Shown here one piece after another: positions 8,205 through 16,376 of a DNA stretch of 64,000 nt. This stretch comes from Microlunatus speluncae (GTDB taxonomy: Bacteria; Actinomycetota; Actinomycetes; Propionibacteriales; Propionibacteriaceae), in assembly GCF_009299835.1 (NCBI RefSeq), contig NZ_VKCZ01000007.1, forward strand, positions 62,001-126,000. Direction: 5' to 3'. The notes under the pieces were generated by a model, which saw nothing but the letters and a program-made list of their open reading frames with translations, did no database searches and had not been told where the DNA came from. Made by a program: the position numbers and the translations under genes. Each line of letters starts with the position of its first letter. The stretch's first letter is position 1.

Positions 8205-9101
8205 ATGCTGGACGTCACCCGCCTTCGGGTCCTCGACGCACTCGCCCGGCTGGGCTCGGTCACCGCGGCGGCCAAGGATCTGCACTACACCCAGCCGACG
8301 GTCAGCCATCACCTCGCCCGACTCGAGGCCGAGACCGGCGCCCAACTGCTGCAACGGGTCGGCCGCGGCATCCGGCTCACCCCCGCCGGCCAGCTGCTGG
8401 CCGCGCGGGCCGCGGAGATCCTCGGCCGGCTGGACGCCGCCGACCTCGAGTTGTCCTCGCACGTCGGGCTGACCGCCGGCCGGGTCCGCGTGGCCAGCTT
8501 CTCCTCGGTGATCGGCTCGCTGATCCCGCGCGCGGTGGCGACGTTGACCGAGCAGCATCCCGGCCTGCAGATCGACCTGACCGACACCCAGCCGCCGCAG
8601 TCGCTGCAACTGCTGCGGGCCGGCAAGATCGACGTCGCGGTGATCTTCCGCTACGACGACACCGAACCCGATCCGGACGACGTCCGGCTGCACCACCTGC
8701 TCGACGATCCGCTCTATCTGCTGTCCGTCCGCCCCGAGGGTCCGCTGGCCACCCTGCGCGACGCGACCTGGATCGCCGGCTGCGAGCGGTGCCGCGGCCA
8801 TCTGCTGGCGATGTGCGCCGAGGAGGGCTACGAGCCCAAGATCGGCTACACCTCCGATGACATGGTCGTGATGCAGGCGCTGGTCGCCGCCGGTCTGGGC
8901 GTGACGACCAGCCCCGGGTTGGCGATCCGCGCCCACCGCGCCGAGGGCATCGTGGCGACGGAACTGCCCTCGCGCCAGCACATCTACGCGGCGACGTACG
9001 GTGAGCCGCCCGACCCGCCGGCGACGGCCGCGATGCTGGCCGCGCTGACCGACGCGGCGGCGGCGATGCCCGAGCTGCAGCCGGCCCGCAGCGGTTCGTG
9101 A
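8205..9101 (+). CDS. LysR-family transcriptional regulator
   Basis: 298 residues with the standard LysR plan. The winged helix-turn-helix lies at residues 2-60 (RLRVLDALARLGSVTAAAKD, HYTQPTVSHHLARLE). A type 2 periplasmic-binding-like effector domain follows (RVRVASFSSVIGSLIPRAV, AVIFRYDDTEPDPDDVRLHH). Transcribed away from the cysteine dioxygenase gene, it is the likely regulator of that gene. The 63-base gap is AT-richer than its surroundings, and very little leader precedes the ATG. Confidence 0.93.
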   Translation: MLDVTRLRVLDALARLGSVTAAAKDLHYTQPTVSHHLARLEAETGAQLLQRVGRGIRLTPAGQLLAARAAEILGRLDAADLELSSHVGLTAGRVRVASFSSVIGSLIPRAVATLTEQHPGLQIDLTDTQPPQSLQLLRAGKIDVAVIFRYDDTEPDPDDVRLHHLLDDPLYLLSVRPEGPLATLRDATWIAGCERCRGHLLAMCAEEGYEPKIGYTSDDMVVMQALVAAGLGVTTSPGLAIRAHRAEGIVATELPSRQHIYAATYGEPPDPPATAAMLAALTDAAAAMPELQPARSGS

Positions 9102-9228
9102 TCATGGTCCCGCGTCGCTGACGCTTCCGCCCTTTCGATCTTGCCGACTGGGCGAGGGGTTCTGGCCGACTGGTCCGGTGTGTTGGGATGGACCGAGGTC
9201 GCCGTCGAACCTTGATCGAGGAGTGCAC

Positions 9229-11562
9229 ATGGCAGCCGCGCGGATCCTGATTGATCAAGACCCCTTCATCGAAGATCACACCTCCTGGGTCGATCGGTGC
9301 CACTGGCCGGCCCACTGGATCAGCGTCGCGGACGCCCCGGCGACCCCGGTGGTGGCCGGCTACCGGCTGGCGTTCGCGGTCGACGCGGCCACCGAGGCGC
9401 TGATCCACGTCTCCGCCGACGAGCGCTACGAATTGTATCTGGACGGGCAGTTGATCGGCCGCGGACCGGACCGCGGCGATCTTGATCACTGGAACTTCGA
9501 GAGCTATCGGCTCGACCTGCCCGCCGGTGATCATCTGCTCGCCGCCCGGGTCTGGTCGATCGGCGCCGAGGCACCGTACGCCCAGTTCTCACTGGCGCAC
9601 GGCTTCCTGGTCGCGGCCGAGGGGCGGCCGGAGCTGACCACCGGGACCGGCGCCTGGCAGGCCGCCGTGCTGCCCGGTCACGGCACCCGGCCCAAGGGAC
9701 CGGCCTGGGGGTGCGGGCTGAAGTGCGAACTCGACGGCCGGATCTTCCCGTGGGGTTGGGAACGCGGCGAGGACCAGCTCGACTGGGCGGCGGCGGTGGA
9801 GGTCGGCCGGGCCTATTCGGCCGACTACGCCAACGACGTGCCACCGACCCGACTGCTGGTGCCGGCGATCCTGCCGGCCCAGGCCGAGAGCGAGGTCGGC
9901 GGCGCCCGGGTCCGACTGGTGACCGAGTACGCCGGCGGCCCGACCACCGGGATCGCGGTCCGGACCGCCGACGGCCTGGCCGACGAGGTCGACGGCTGGC
10001 AGCGGCTGTTGGCCGGTGAGCCGCTCACCGTGCCGGCGCGGACCAGCCGCCGGGTGCTGCTCGACCTGGAGAACTACGTCTGCGCCTATCCCCGACTGAC
10101 CCTGCGCGGCGGCCGCGACGCCACGGTCGACCTGAACTGGCAGGAGGCCCTGCTCGAGCCCGACGGCCGCAAGGGCCATCGCGACGAGATCGAGGGCAAG
10201 TTCTTCCGGTCGCCGGGCCGCGCGGCGGAGCAGGATCCGGTGGGTGATCGCTTCATCGCCGGCGGCGGCGAGCGGGAGAGCTTCTCGACGTTGTGGTGGG
10301 AGGCGGGACGCTACGTCGAGGTGCTGGTGCAGACCGGCGACACCGAGCTGACCCTGACCGAGCTGGGCTTCACCGAGACGCTCTATCCGTATCAGGACCT
10401 GAGCCACTTCGACAGCGACGACGACCGGCTGGAGCGGGTCAAGCGACTCGGCTTCCGGACGCTGCAGATGTGCTCGCACGAGACGACCATGGACTGCCCG
10501 TTCTACGAGCAGTTGCAGTATGCCGGCGACACCCGGATCCAGTGCCTGGTCGGCTATCTGGCGACCGGCGACGACCGGCTGGCCCGGCAGGCGCTGCTGG
10601 CCTTCGATCGCAGTCGGTCACCGCGGGGGCTGACCACCAGTCGCTATCCGTCACGGATCCGGCAGACCATTCCGCCGTTCTCGTTGTGGTGGATCGCGAT
10701 GGTGCACGACTTCGCGCTGTGGCGTGGTGATCTTGAATTCGTCCGGACCCTGATGCCCGGCGTGCGGGCGGTGCTGGACGCGCACCGGACCCAGGTCGGG
10801 CCGGACGGCGTGTTCAGCACCCTCGACGGCTGGAACTTCATGGACTGGGTCGACGGTTGGAACTCCGGCACGCCGCCCGGCGCGCAGTGGGGCGTGTCCG
10901 GCGTCGCCAACCTGCAGCTGGTGCACGTCGCCGACCTGGCCGCCGACCTCGAGTCCTGGATCGGCGAGCCGGAGCTGGCCGGCCGGCACTCCGACCTCGC
11001 CGACCTGGTCCGTGCCGCCGCTGAGCGTACGTTCTGGTCGGCCGAACGCGGCCTGTACGCCGACGACCCCGAGCACCAGCACTGGAGTGAACACGCCCAG
11101 AGCCTGGCCGTCCTGGCCGGCGCGGAGCACGGCCCGGCCGCCCTGGAGCGGACCTTGATCACCGACGGACTGGACCGGACCACCGTCTATTTCGATCACT
11201 ATCTGTTCGAGGCGCTCGGCCGGATCGGTCGCACCGACGTCATCCATGATCGACTCGGCCTCTGGTTCGGGCTGCTCGATCAGGGTCTGCGGACGGTGAT
11301 CGAGCAACCGGAGCCGACCCGCAGCGACTGCCACGCCTGGGGTGCGCACCCGATCTTCCACCTGTATGCGACCCTGCTCGGCGTCCGGCCGACCTCGCCG
11401 GGGATGAGCACGGTGTCGATCACGCCCCGGCTCGGCCGGCTGACCCGGGCCGACGGGACGCTGCAGACCCCGCACGGGCCGCTGCGGGTCAGCGTCGACG
11501 GATCCAAGATCAACACCGAGCTGCCGGCCGGGATCAGCCTGGACGCGGCTCCCGTACCTTAG
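9229..11562 (+). CDS. Alpha-L-rhamnosidase-like six-hairpin glycosidase (GH78-type)
   Basis: Large protein of 777 residues without a signal peptide, so probably cytoplasmic. An N-terminal beta-sandwich with sugar-binding character (DERYELYLDGQLIGRGP) precedes an (alpha/alpha)6 barrel. Barrel landmarks are TTMDCPFYEQLQYAGDTRIQ, the family position of the general acid Glu, then FSLWWIAMVHDFALWRGD, DGWNFMDWVDGW and SDCHAWGAHPIFHL. The ATG at 9229 follows GAGGAG. A substrate other than rhamnose is possible because GH78-like actinobacterial proteins are diverse. No transporter is adjacent. Confidence 0.85.
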   Translation: MAAARILIDQDPFIEDHTSWVDRCHWPAHWISVADAPATPVVAGYRLAFAVDAATEALIHVSADERYELYLDGQLIGRGPDRGDLDHWNFESYRLDLPAGDHLLAARVWSIGAEAPYAQFSLAHGFLVAAEGRPELTTGTGAWQAAVLPGHGTRPKGPAWGCGLKCELDGRIFPWGWERGEDQLDWAAAVEVGRAYSADYANDVPPTRLLVPAILPAQAESEVGGARVRLVTEYAGGPTTGIAVRTADGLADEVDGWQRLLAGEPLTVPARTSRRVLLDLENYVCAYPRLTLRGGRDATVDLNWQEALLEPDGRKGHRDEIEGKFFRSPGRAAEQDPVGDRFIAGGGERESFSTLWWEAGRYVEVLVQTGDTELTLTELGFTETLYPYQDLSHFDSDDDRLERVKRLGFRTLQMCSHETTMDCPFYEQLQYAGDTRIQCLVGYLATGDDRLARQALLAFDRSRSPRGLTTSRYPSRIRQTIPPFSLWWIAMVHDFALWRGDLEFVRTLMPGVRAVLDAHRTQVGPDGVFSTLDGWNFMDWVDGWNSGTPPGAQWGVSGVANLQLVHVADLAADLESWIGEPELAGRHSDLADLVRAAAERTFWSAERGLYADDPEHQHWSEHAQSLAVLAGAEHGPAALERTLITDGLDRTTVYFDHYLFEALGRIGRTDVIHDRLGLWFGLLDQGLRTVIEQPEPTRSDCHAWGAHPIFHLYATLLGVRPTSPGMSTVSITPRLGRLTRADGTLQTPHGPLRVSVDGSKINTELPAGISLDAAPVP

Positions 11563-11653
11563 GCCTGTCGAAGAGCCGATGATCAACGGCCCTGCGGACC
11601 GGTCACGTCAGGCTCCACGTGACACCTCGGGTCCCGAAGTCGACAGACCGCAA

Positions 11654-11691
11654 CATACTCGGTATGGTCCGGTTTGAACATACCGAGTATG
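11654..11691. promoter_or_regulatory. Double palindromic operator upstream of the DUF3566 gene
   Basis: CATACTCGGTATG (11654-11666) and CATACCGAGTATG (11679-11691) are exact reverse complements. Each is itself a CATAC-N3-GTATG dyad, so the site has twofold symmetry at two levels, as expected for two regulator dimers. It sits directly before the ribosome site AAGGAG of the gene at 11705. The size is typical of TetR- or PadR-type operators; no regulator gene is adjacent. Confidence 0.6.
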
Positions 11692-11704
11692 CAAGGAGTT
11701 GCCC

Positions 11705-12109
11705 ATGCTCTCGGACACCGGTCCGCGAACACGACGGGCCCGACTGCGGTTGGCCCGACTGGATCCGTGGTCGGTGATGAAGACCTCGTTCCTGTTCTCG
11801 ATCGCCGCCGGAATCGTCCTCGTCGTCGCCGCCTACGCGGTCTGGACCGTGCTGCAGGGCTCCGGCCTGTTCGCGGCGATCGAGGAAAGGGTCCGCACGA
11901 TCACCGAGTCTCCGAACGACACCACCCCGTTTCGGGTCGAGGCCTACCTCGACACCGCGAAGGTGATGGGCGTCGCCGCGCTGGTCTCCTGCGTCAACGT
12001 GATCATCCTGACCGCGACGGCGACCCTCGGTTCGTTTGTCTACAACCTCGCAGCCGCCGTGCTCGGCGGCCTGGAAGTCAGCCTCGCCGAAGACTCTCGG
12101 CGGCCCTGA
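11705..12109 (+). CDS. DUF3566 small membrane protein
   Basis: 134 residues. A basic N-terminus (RTRRARLRLARLDPWSVMK) is followed by a strong membrane segment (TSFLFSIAAGIVLVVAAYAV), an amphipathic middle and a second membrane stretch (VMGVAALVSCVNVIILTATA). This is the pattern of the DUF3566 family. In many actinobacteria the family gene lies just after gyrA (family knowledge); here it is alone beside rplL. The ATG at 11705 is chosen over TTG at 11699 because AAGGAG at 11693-11698 is correctly spaced only from 11705. Function unknown. Confidence 0.85.
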   Translation: MLSDTGPRTRRARLRLARLDPWSVMKTSFLFSIAAGIVLVVAAYAVWTVLQGSGLFAAIEERVRTITESPNDTTPFRVEAYLDTAKVMGVAALVSCVNVIILTATATLGSFVYNLAAAVLGGLEVSLAEDSRRP

Positions 12110-12129
12110 GCCGACTCCTTGCGAACAAG

Positions 12130-12169
12130 CAAAAAGCGGGCGGTCGGACCCGGAGGCCCGCCGCCCGCT
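12130..12169 (-). terminator. Intrinsic terminator of the rplJL operon
   Basis: On the minus strand a 9-base perfect stem AGCGGGCGG/CCGCCCGCT with a 17-base loop is followed directly by TTTTT. It lies 20 bases past the rplL stop, between rplL and the convergent DUF3566 gene, so it may serve both strands. Confidence 0.85.
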
Positions 12170-12189
12170 GTTCGCGGATCAGCTGAAGA

Positions 12190-12582
12190 TCACTTGTAGG
12201 ACACGGTGGCGCCGGCGGCCTCGAGGGCCTCCTTGGCCTTGTCCGCGGTCTCCTTGTTGACCTTCTCCAGGACGGGCTTCGGAGCGGCCTCGACCAGATC
12301 CTTGGCCTCCTTCAGGCCGAGGCTGGTGAGGGTCCGCACCTCCTTGATGACCTGGATCTTCTTGTCGCCGGCGGACTCGAGGATCACGTCGACCTCGTCG
12401 CTCGCGGCCTCTTCCTCACCACCGCCGGTGCCGGCGGGGGACGTGGCCGCGGGGGCCACGGCGACCGGCGCGGCGGCGGTCACGTTGAAGGTGTCCTCGA
12501 ACTGCTTCACGAACTCGCTGAGCTCGATCAGGGTCAGCTCCTTGAACGCATCCAGGAGCTCTTCGGTGCTGAGCTTCGCCAT
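12190..12582 (-). CDS. rplL: 50S ribosomal protein L7/L12
   Basis: 130 residues, standard length. The N-terminal dimerisation domain ([20 protein letters not shown]) leads to an Ala/Pro-rich hinge ([17 protein letters not shown]) and the C-terminal factor-binding domain with [20 protein letters not shown]. It forms the ribosomal stalk together with L10, encoded 12 bases upstream. AAGGAG precedes the ATG. rpoB, the common next gene, is not here: a terminator and a convergent gene follow. Confidence 0.98.
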   Translation of the reverse strand: MAKLSTEELLDAFKELTLIELSEFVKQFEDTFNVTAAAPVAVAPAATSPAGTGGGEEEAASDEVDVILESAGDKKIQVIKEVRTLTSLGLKEAKDLVEAAPKPVLEKVNKETADKAKEALEAAGATVSYK

Positions 12583-12594
12583 GGTGGCGTCTCC

Positions 12595-13242
12595 TTACTT
12601 CTCTTCGGCAGCGGGCGCTGCGTCATCTTCAGTTGCAGCGGATGCTGCCGCCAGTTCTTCGTTGCTGGGCTCCTGGTTTCCCTCGGGCGCGGCGGCCGGC
12701 GTGCCGGCTCCACCGATGAGGGACGGGTCCTCGGTCGCTGCCTTCTCCAGCGCGGCGACGGCGCGCGCCGCCTGCGAGAGCGGTGCGGCGAAGAGGGACA
12801 CGGCCTGCTGCAGGGTTCCCTGCATCGCGCCGGCGAGCTTGGCGAGGAGAACCTCGCGCGACTCGAGGTCAGCCAGCTTGTTGACCTCGTCGACGCTGAG
12901 GAACTTGCCCTCCAGCACGCCACCCTTGATCACCAGAAGCGGGTTCGCCTTGGCGAAGTTGCGCAGACCCTTGGCGACGGCGACCGGGTCACCGTCGACG
13001 AAGGCGATCGCGGTCGGGCCGACGAGGTGTTCCTCGACGCCCTCGACACCGGCTTCCCGGGCCGCGATCTTGGTCAGCGTGTTCTTCGACACGGCGTAGG
13101 TAGCGTCCTCACCCAGATTGCGACGCAGCTCCTTGAGCTCCGCCACGGTGAGCCCGCGGTACTCGGTCAGCACGGCACCCACGGAGTTGGTGAACTTGTC
13201 CTTCAACTCCGCGACCGCGGCTGCCTTGTCCGGCCTCGCCAT
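12595..13242 (-). CDS. rplJ: 50S ribosomal protein L10
   Basis: Stalk base protein of about 215 residues. It has the typical N-terminal domain ([36 protein letters not shown]) and an unusually long acidic, Ala-rich tail. The ATG at 13242 is chosen over the GTG four codons upstream because GGAGGAG is spaced for the ATG. Part of the tail ([10 protein letters not shown]) is matched exactly in the SecE extension encoded at 25916-25945. It is preceded by a long leader with attenuator, and it is separated from rplKA by 9.9 kb. Confidence 0.97.
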   Translation of the reverse strand: MARPDKAAAVAELKDKFTNSVGAVLTEYRGLTVAELKELRRNLGEDATYAVSKNTLTKIAAREAGVEGVEEHLVGPTAIAFVDGDPVAVAKGLRNFAKANPLLVIKGGVLEGKFLSVDEVNKLADLESREVLLAKLAGAMQGTLQQAVSLFAAPLSQAARAVAALEKAATEDPSLIGGAGTPAAAPEGNQEPSNEELAAASAATEDDAAPAAEEK

Positions 13243-13500
13243 CGTCTCCTCCACTTCGTCGTCGCACCCTCAGGTGCGCAGATCGTCGCGCCGCGTCCTG
13301 CGGCACTTCCGAAGGCGACTGGCCCGGTCCCCGTACGATGCGGGCCCGAACATGAAAAGGCCCCGGCGCACTCAGGCGACCCGGGGCTCGACCGCCGGTC
13401 ACACACGACCCGACGGAGAAGATCTCGTCTCACCTGCGCGGGCCGCCCGTAGCTACGGGCTCGTTATCGATCCGGGGATCGAACCAGCGGTCTTCGGCAG
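13243..13500 (-). promoter_or_regulatory. L10 leader (autoregulatory mRNA leader of rplJL)
   Basis: The 5' region of rplJ on the minus strand contains GCCGAAGACCGCTGGT (near 13480-13497), which resembles the conserved L10-binding part of actinobacterial rplJ leaders. Stem-rich sequence and an attenuator hairpin follow. L10-L12 binding to such leaders represses stalk-protein synthesis (family knowledge). The 5' boundary is approximate. Confidence 0.65.
13355..13387 (-). terminator. Attenuator hairpin within the rplJ leader
   Basis: On the minus strand GCCCCGG (13387-13381) pairs perfectly with CCGGGGC (13366-13360) around a 14-base loop and is followed by CTTTT. It lies about 110 bases before the rplJ start, placed to stop transcription when the leader is in the repressed fold. 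Confidence 0.65.
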
Positions 13501-13550
13501 CGTTCAGAGTACGTGAGCCCGGCGGCCCGCTCCAAATCCGCGGATCGGCG

Positions 13551-14105
13551 TCAGGAATGACTGTCCCGGAAGCGAGCGGCCTTGGCCTGATTGCCGCAGG
13601 TCTTCATGCTGCACCAGCGGCGGCGGCGACCGCGGGAGGTGTCGAGGAAATACCAGCCGCACCGATCGCAACTGCGGACCGGCCGGGGCGGCGGGGTCAG
13701 CACCAGCCGGATCCCGGCCAGGGCGACGGCGGCCAGTGCGCCGGCCAGGCTGCGGGGCCTGACCGTGCCGTCGGCCGTCACGGTCACCACCCCGGACCGG
13801 GCCTGCTCCAGCAGCCCGGTCAGCGCGTCGGCCGGCACCTCGCCGCCCTCCCGTTGCGAATCGACCACGACCCAGAGCCGGTCCCGCAGCCGCCGGGCCG
13901 CCGGCAACGCGCCCTCGGTCGCCGCCGGCGGGTCGTCGGTCGGCGGCAGCAGCCCGGCGTGCCCGAACCAACCGGTCAGGCTCCGCCCGCTGTCGAGCAG
14001 GTCGGCACCGAGTTCCGGGGTGCGCCGGAAGACGGTGTTGGCGAAGTCAAGCGCGATGTCGCCGGCGACGAAATGATCATCGGTCCAGCGGGTCGGCGTG
14101 CTCAT
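13551..14105 (-). CDS. CGNR zinc-finger protein with ABATE domain
   Basis: 184 residues. The N-terminal ABATE-type stress/effector-like domain (DDHFVAGDIALDFANTVFRR) is followed by a C-terminal CGNR zinc finger: CDRCGWYFLDTS, then RRRRWCSMKTCGNQAKAARF. The four Cys and the basic Arg run indicate DNA binding. It overlaps the hydrolase gene upstream by ATGA, so the two are co-translated. It is the probable regulator of this two-gene operon, perhaps acting at the dyad at 15026. The ligand is unknown. Confidence 0.88.
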   Translation of the reverse strand: MSTPTRWTDDHFVAGDIALDFANTVFRRTPELGADLLDSGRSLTGWFGHAGLLPPTDDPPAATEGALPAARRLRDRLWVVVDSQREGGEVPADALTGLLEQARSGVVTVTADGTVRPRSLAGALAAVALAGIRLVLTPPPRPVRSCDRCGWYFLDTSRGRRRRWCSMKTCGNQAKAARFRDSHS

Positions 14106-14992
14106 CGCCGGCTGGGCTCGCGGTCGAGCACCTCGTCGACGAAGGCGGTGAGCAGCGGGGTGACCTCGGCGGCGTGGGTCTCCAACAGGAAGTGGCCCGC
14201 GTCGTACAGGTGCGCCTCGACCGCGGTCAGGGTCCGGTGGAACGCGAACACCTCGGCGATGTCGAAGTACGGGTCGTGCCGACCCCAGAGCAGCAGCGCG
14301 GGCGGCTGGTGGGTCGCGTGGAAGTCGGCGATCCGGTCGAACCGTTCGACATGCCCGCGGTAGTCGCAGAACAGCCGGAAGTGCAGGTCGACGAAGCCGG
14401 GGCGGGACAGCCGCTCCCAGTCCAGGTGCCACGACTCGGCCGGATGCAGGTCCCGCAGCTCCGGCCGGAGGCCGCTGAGATAGGTGGCCCGGGTGCCGTC
14501 GAAGTCCAGCCAGTCCCCCATCGCCGCCCGGTTCTCCGCGCTCGGGTCGGCCCAGAAGCGGCGTACCGCGTCCCACGACTGCCCCAGCCCCGCCTCGTGG
14601 GCGTTGCCGTTCTGCACCACCAGGCCCAGCACCCGCTCCGGGTGCCGCAGCGCCAGCAGATAGCCGACCGGGGTGCTGAAGTCGGTCAGGTAGAGCACGT
14701 ACCGCTCGACGCCGAGACTCACCACCAGGGCGTCGACCGCCGCCGCCAGCCGCTCGAACGTGTACTCCGCCGGCGGTGGCGCGTCCGAGAAGCCGAAGCC
14801 GGGCAGGTCGGGTGCGATGGCGTACGCGTGCTCGCCCAGGCTCGGCAGCACCTCCCGGAACGAGTACGAGGAGCTGGGCGATCCGTGCAGCAGCAGCACG
14901 GCCGTCGATGCCGGCACGCCCGATTCGCGGTAGTGCACCTGCAGCCCGTCCACCTCGCGGGTGAGGTGTCGCGTCTTCGCTGTGCGTCTCAT
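14102..14992 (-). CDS. Alpha/beta-fold hydrolase, epoxide hydrolase/haloalkane dehalogenase-like
   Basis: 296 residues. Landmarks are LLLHGSPSSSYSFREVLPSL (oxyanion HG), DLPGFGFSDAP, the nucleophile region YVLYLTDFSTPVGYLLALRH with Asp at the elbow, WGRHDPYFDIAEV (late acid) and YDAGHFLLETH (catalytic His). An Asp nucleophile is typical of epoxide hydrolases and dehalogenases rather than Ser esterases. It is first in an operon with the CGNR regulator. Confidence 0.85.
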   Translation of the reverse strand: MRRTAKTRHLTREVDGLQVHYRESGVPASTAVLLLHGSPSSSYSFREVLPSLGEHAYAIAPDLPGFGFSDAPPPAEYTFERLAAAVDALVVSLGVERYVLYLTDFSTPVGYLLALRHPERVLGLVVQNGNAHEAGLGQSWDAVRRFWADPSAENRAAMGDWLDFDGTRATYLSGLRPELRDLHPAESWHLDWERLSRPGFVDLHFRLFCDYRGHVERFDRIADFHATHQPPALLLWGRHDPYFDIAEVFAFHRTLTAVEAHLYDAGHFLLETHAAEVTPLLTAFVDEVLDREPSRR

Positions 14993-15025
14993 GAGATGCC
15001 CTCTCGAACGGCGATGTCCTCACGA

Positions 15026-15055
15026 GTAACCGTAACAGAGCAATCTAACGGTTAC
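15026..15055. promoter_or_regulatory. Operator-like dyad upstream of the hydrolase-CGNR operon
   Basis: Perfect 8-base arms GTAACCGT (15026-15033) and ACGGTTAC (15048-15055) lie 34 bases upstream of the hydrolase start. The placement suits repression of the operon, and the CGNR protein encoded in it is the first candidate to bind. Confidence 0.45.
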
Positions 15056-15294
15056 GAGGCACGATTCGAGCCAGCATGAATTTCCGCCCCTCGCAGCAGC
15101 CGAAATCCAACGGGATCGCGCCCAATCCGGTTTCCGATTTCAGATCACGGATTGATTTCTTTTATTTCCTTTTGATAACGTCCGGGATGCCGGCTTGGGA
15201 GGGCCGGCAAATCGGTCGCTCGGGGGCGACGACGTAGGACTGTCCTGGTTCCCGAAACGCCGACTTCTGTCAGGCGTACAAGGGGAGCCAGTAC

Positions 15295-16239
15295 ATGCAC
15301 CGAATTCCGAAGATCCTGTTGTCCGGGATCGCGAGCGTCGCGCTCGCCCTGACCGTCGGCATCGGCGCCACCGCGCCGGCCGAGGCCGCGAGCAAGTGCA
15401 CCACCGCCCTGAAGTCGTACGGACACGTCCAGAAGGGCAGCAAGGGCAAGAGCGCGAAGGCCGCCGAGTGCCTGCTGAAGGCGGCGGGCTACAAGGGCAT
15501 CAAGACCAACGGCAAGTTCTCGGCCACCGAGGTCAAGGCCGTCAAGAAGTTCCAGGGCAAGGTCAAGCTGTCCAAGACCGGCCACGTCAACAAGAGCACC
15601 TGGGTGGCCCTGCTGTCCCGCGGCTCCAAGCCGACGCTGAAGGTCGGCAAGAAGGGCTCCGCGGTGAAGCGACTGCAGTCGGCGCTCACCGCGTCCGGCC
15701 GCAAGGTCCCGACCACCGGCTATTTCGGCCCGATCACCCGCGACGCGGTGAAGTCGGTCCAGCGGTCCCAGGGCTGGAAGGCCACCGGCAAGGCGACCGC
15801 CGGAGTGTGGCGGGCGCTGCAGGCCGGCGCCGCGGTCAAGGTGAAGGCCAGCAAGCCGAAGAAGAAAAAGAAGTCGTCGTCCAGCAAGAGCTCGAGCAAG
15901 GGCGCGAAGGCGCTGGAATTCGCGAAGAAGCAGATCGGTGACCGTTATTCCTACGGTGGCGACGGCCCCAGCAGCTGGGATTGCTCCGGGCTGACCCAGG
16001 CTGCCTGGCGCAAGGCCGGGATCAAGCTGCCGCACTCGGCCGGTGGCCAGTTCCGCAAGGGCAAGAAGGTGTCGAAGTCGAACCTGCAGAAGGGCGACCT
16101 GGTCTTCTTCTACTCCGGCATCAGCCACGTCGGCATCTACGCCGGCAACGGCAAGGTGCTGCACGCGTCCCGCCCGGGCAAGCCGGTCGGCTACATCAAG
16201 ATGAAGTACATGCCGTACGAGGGCGCCCGCCGCTACTGA
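15295..16239 (+). CDS. Secreted NlpC/P60 peptidoglycan hydrolase with two PG-binding repeats
   Basis: 314 residues. A Sec signal peptide (residues 1-34, cleavage after APAEAA) is followed by two peptidoglycan-binding repeats (about 50-95 and 108-155). Next come a Lys/Ser-rich linker (KKKKKSSSSKSSSKGAK) and a C-terminal NlpC/P60 catalytic domain. The catalytic Cys is in SWDCSGLTQAAWRKAG, with His in SGISHVGIYAGN and a third polar residue in KVLHASRPG. The enzyme would cut peptide stems in the cell wall. AAGGGGAG precedes the ATG and an intrinsic terminator follows. The 200-base upstream region is AT-rich for this DNA. Confidence 0.93.
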   Translation: MHRIPKILLSGIASVALALTVGIGATAPAEAASKCTTALKSYGHVQKGSKGKSAKAAECLLKAAGYKGIKTNGKFSATEVKAVKKFQGKVKLSKTGHVNKSTWVALLSRGSKPTLKVGKKGSAVKRLQSALTASGRKVPTTGYFGPITRDAVKSVQRSQGWKATGKATAGVWRALQAGAAVKVKASKPKKKKKSSSSKSSSKGAKALEFAKKQIGDRYSYGGDGPSSWDCSGLTQAAWRKAGIKLPHSAGGQFRKGKKVSKSNLQKGDLVFFYSGISHVGIYAGNGKVLHASRPGKPVGYIKMKYMPYEGARRY

Positions 16240-16266
16240 GCGAGCGACCCCACCAGATCGATCACC

Positions 16267-16304
16267 GACCGGCCCGAGGAGACAACTCCTCGGGTCGGTC
16301 TTTG
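16267..16304 (+). terminator. Intrinsic terminator after the NlpC/P60 gene
   Basis: A 15-base stem GACCGGCCCGAGGAG/CTCCTCGGGTCGGTC with one G-U pair and a 4-base loop is followed by TTTG, 27 bases past the stop codon. The T tract is short. Confidence 0.75.
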
Positions 16305-16376
16305 ATATCCCGGCGTAGCGCGCCTCAATATCGATTCAATCGCAGGTAATGTCGAACAAACTGCGAGGAGGGATCG

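Noticed and set aside
13440..13500. tRNA-like GGTTCGATCCCCGG on the minus strand upstream of rplJ
   Set aside because: Only a T-arm-like string is present; no acceptor, D or anticodon arms can be drawn. It fits better as part of the L10 leader.
15185..15294. Possible ydaO-type (cyclic di-AMP) riboswitch before the NlpC/P60 gene
   Set aside because: Such riboswitches often precede actinobacterial wall hydrolases, but the leader is short and I cannot find the conserved motifs or pairing pattern.
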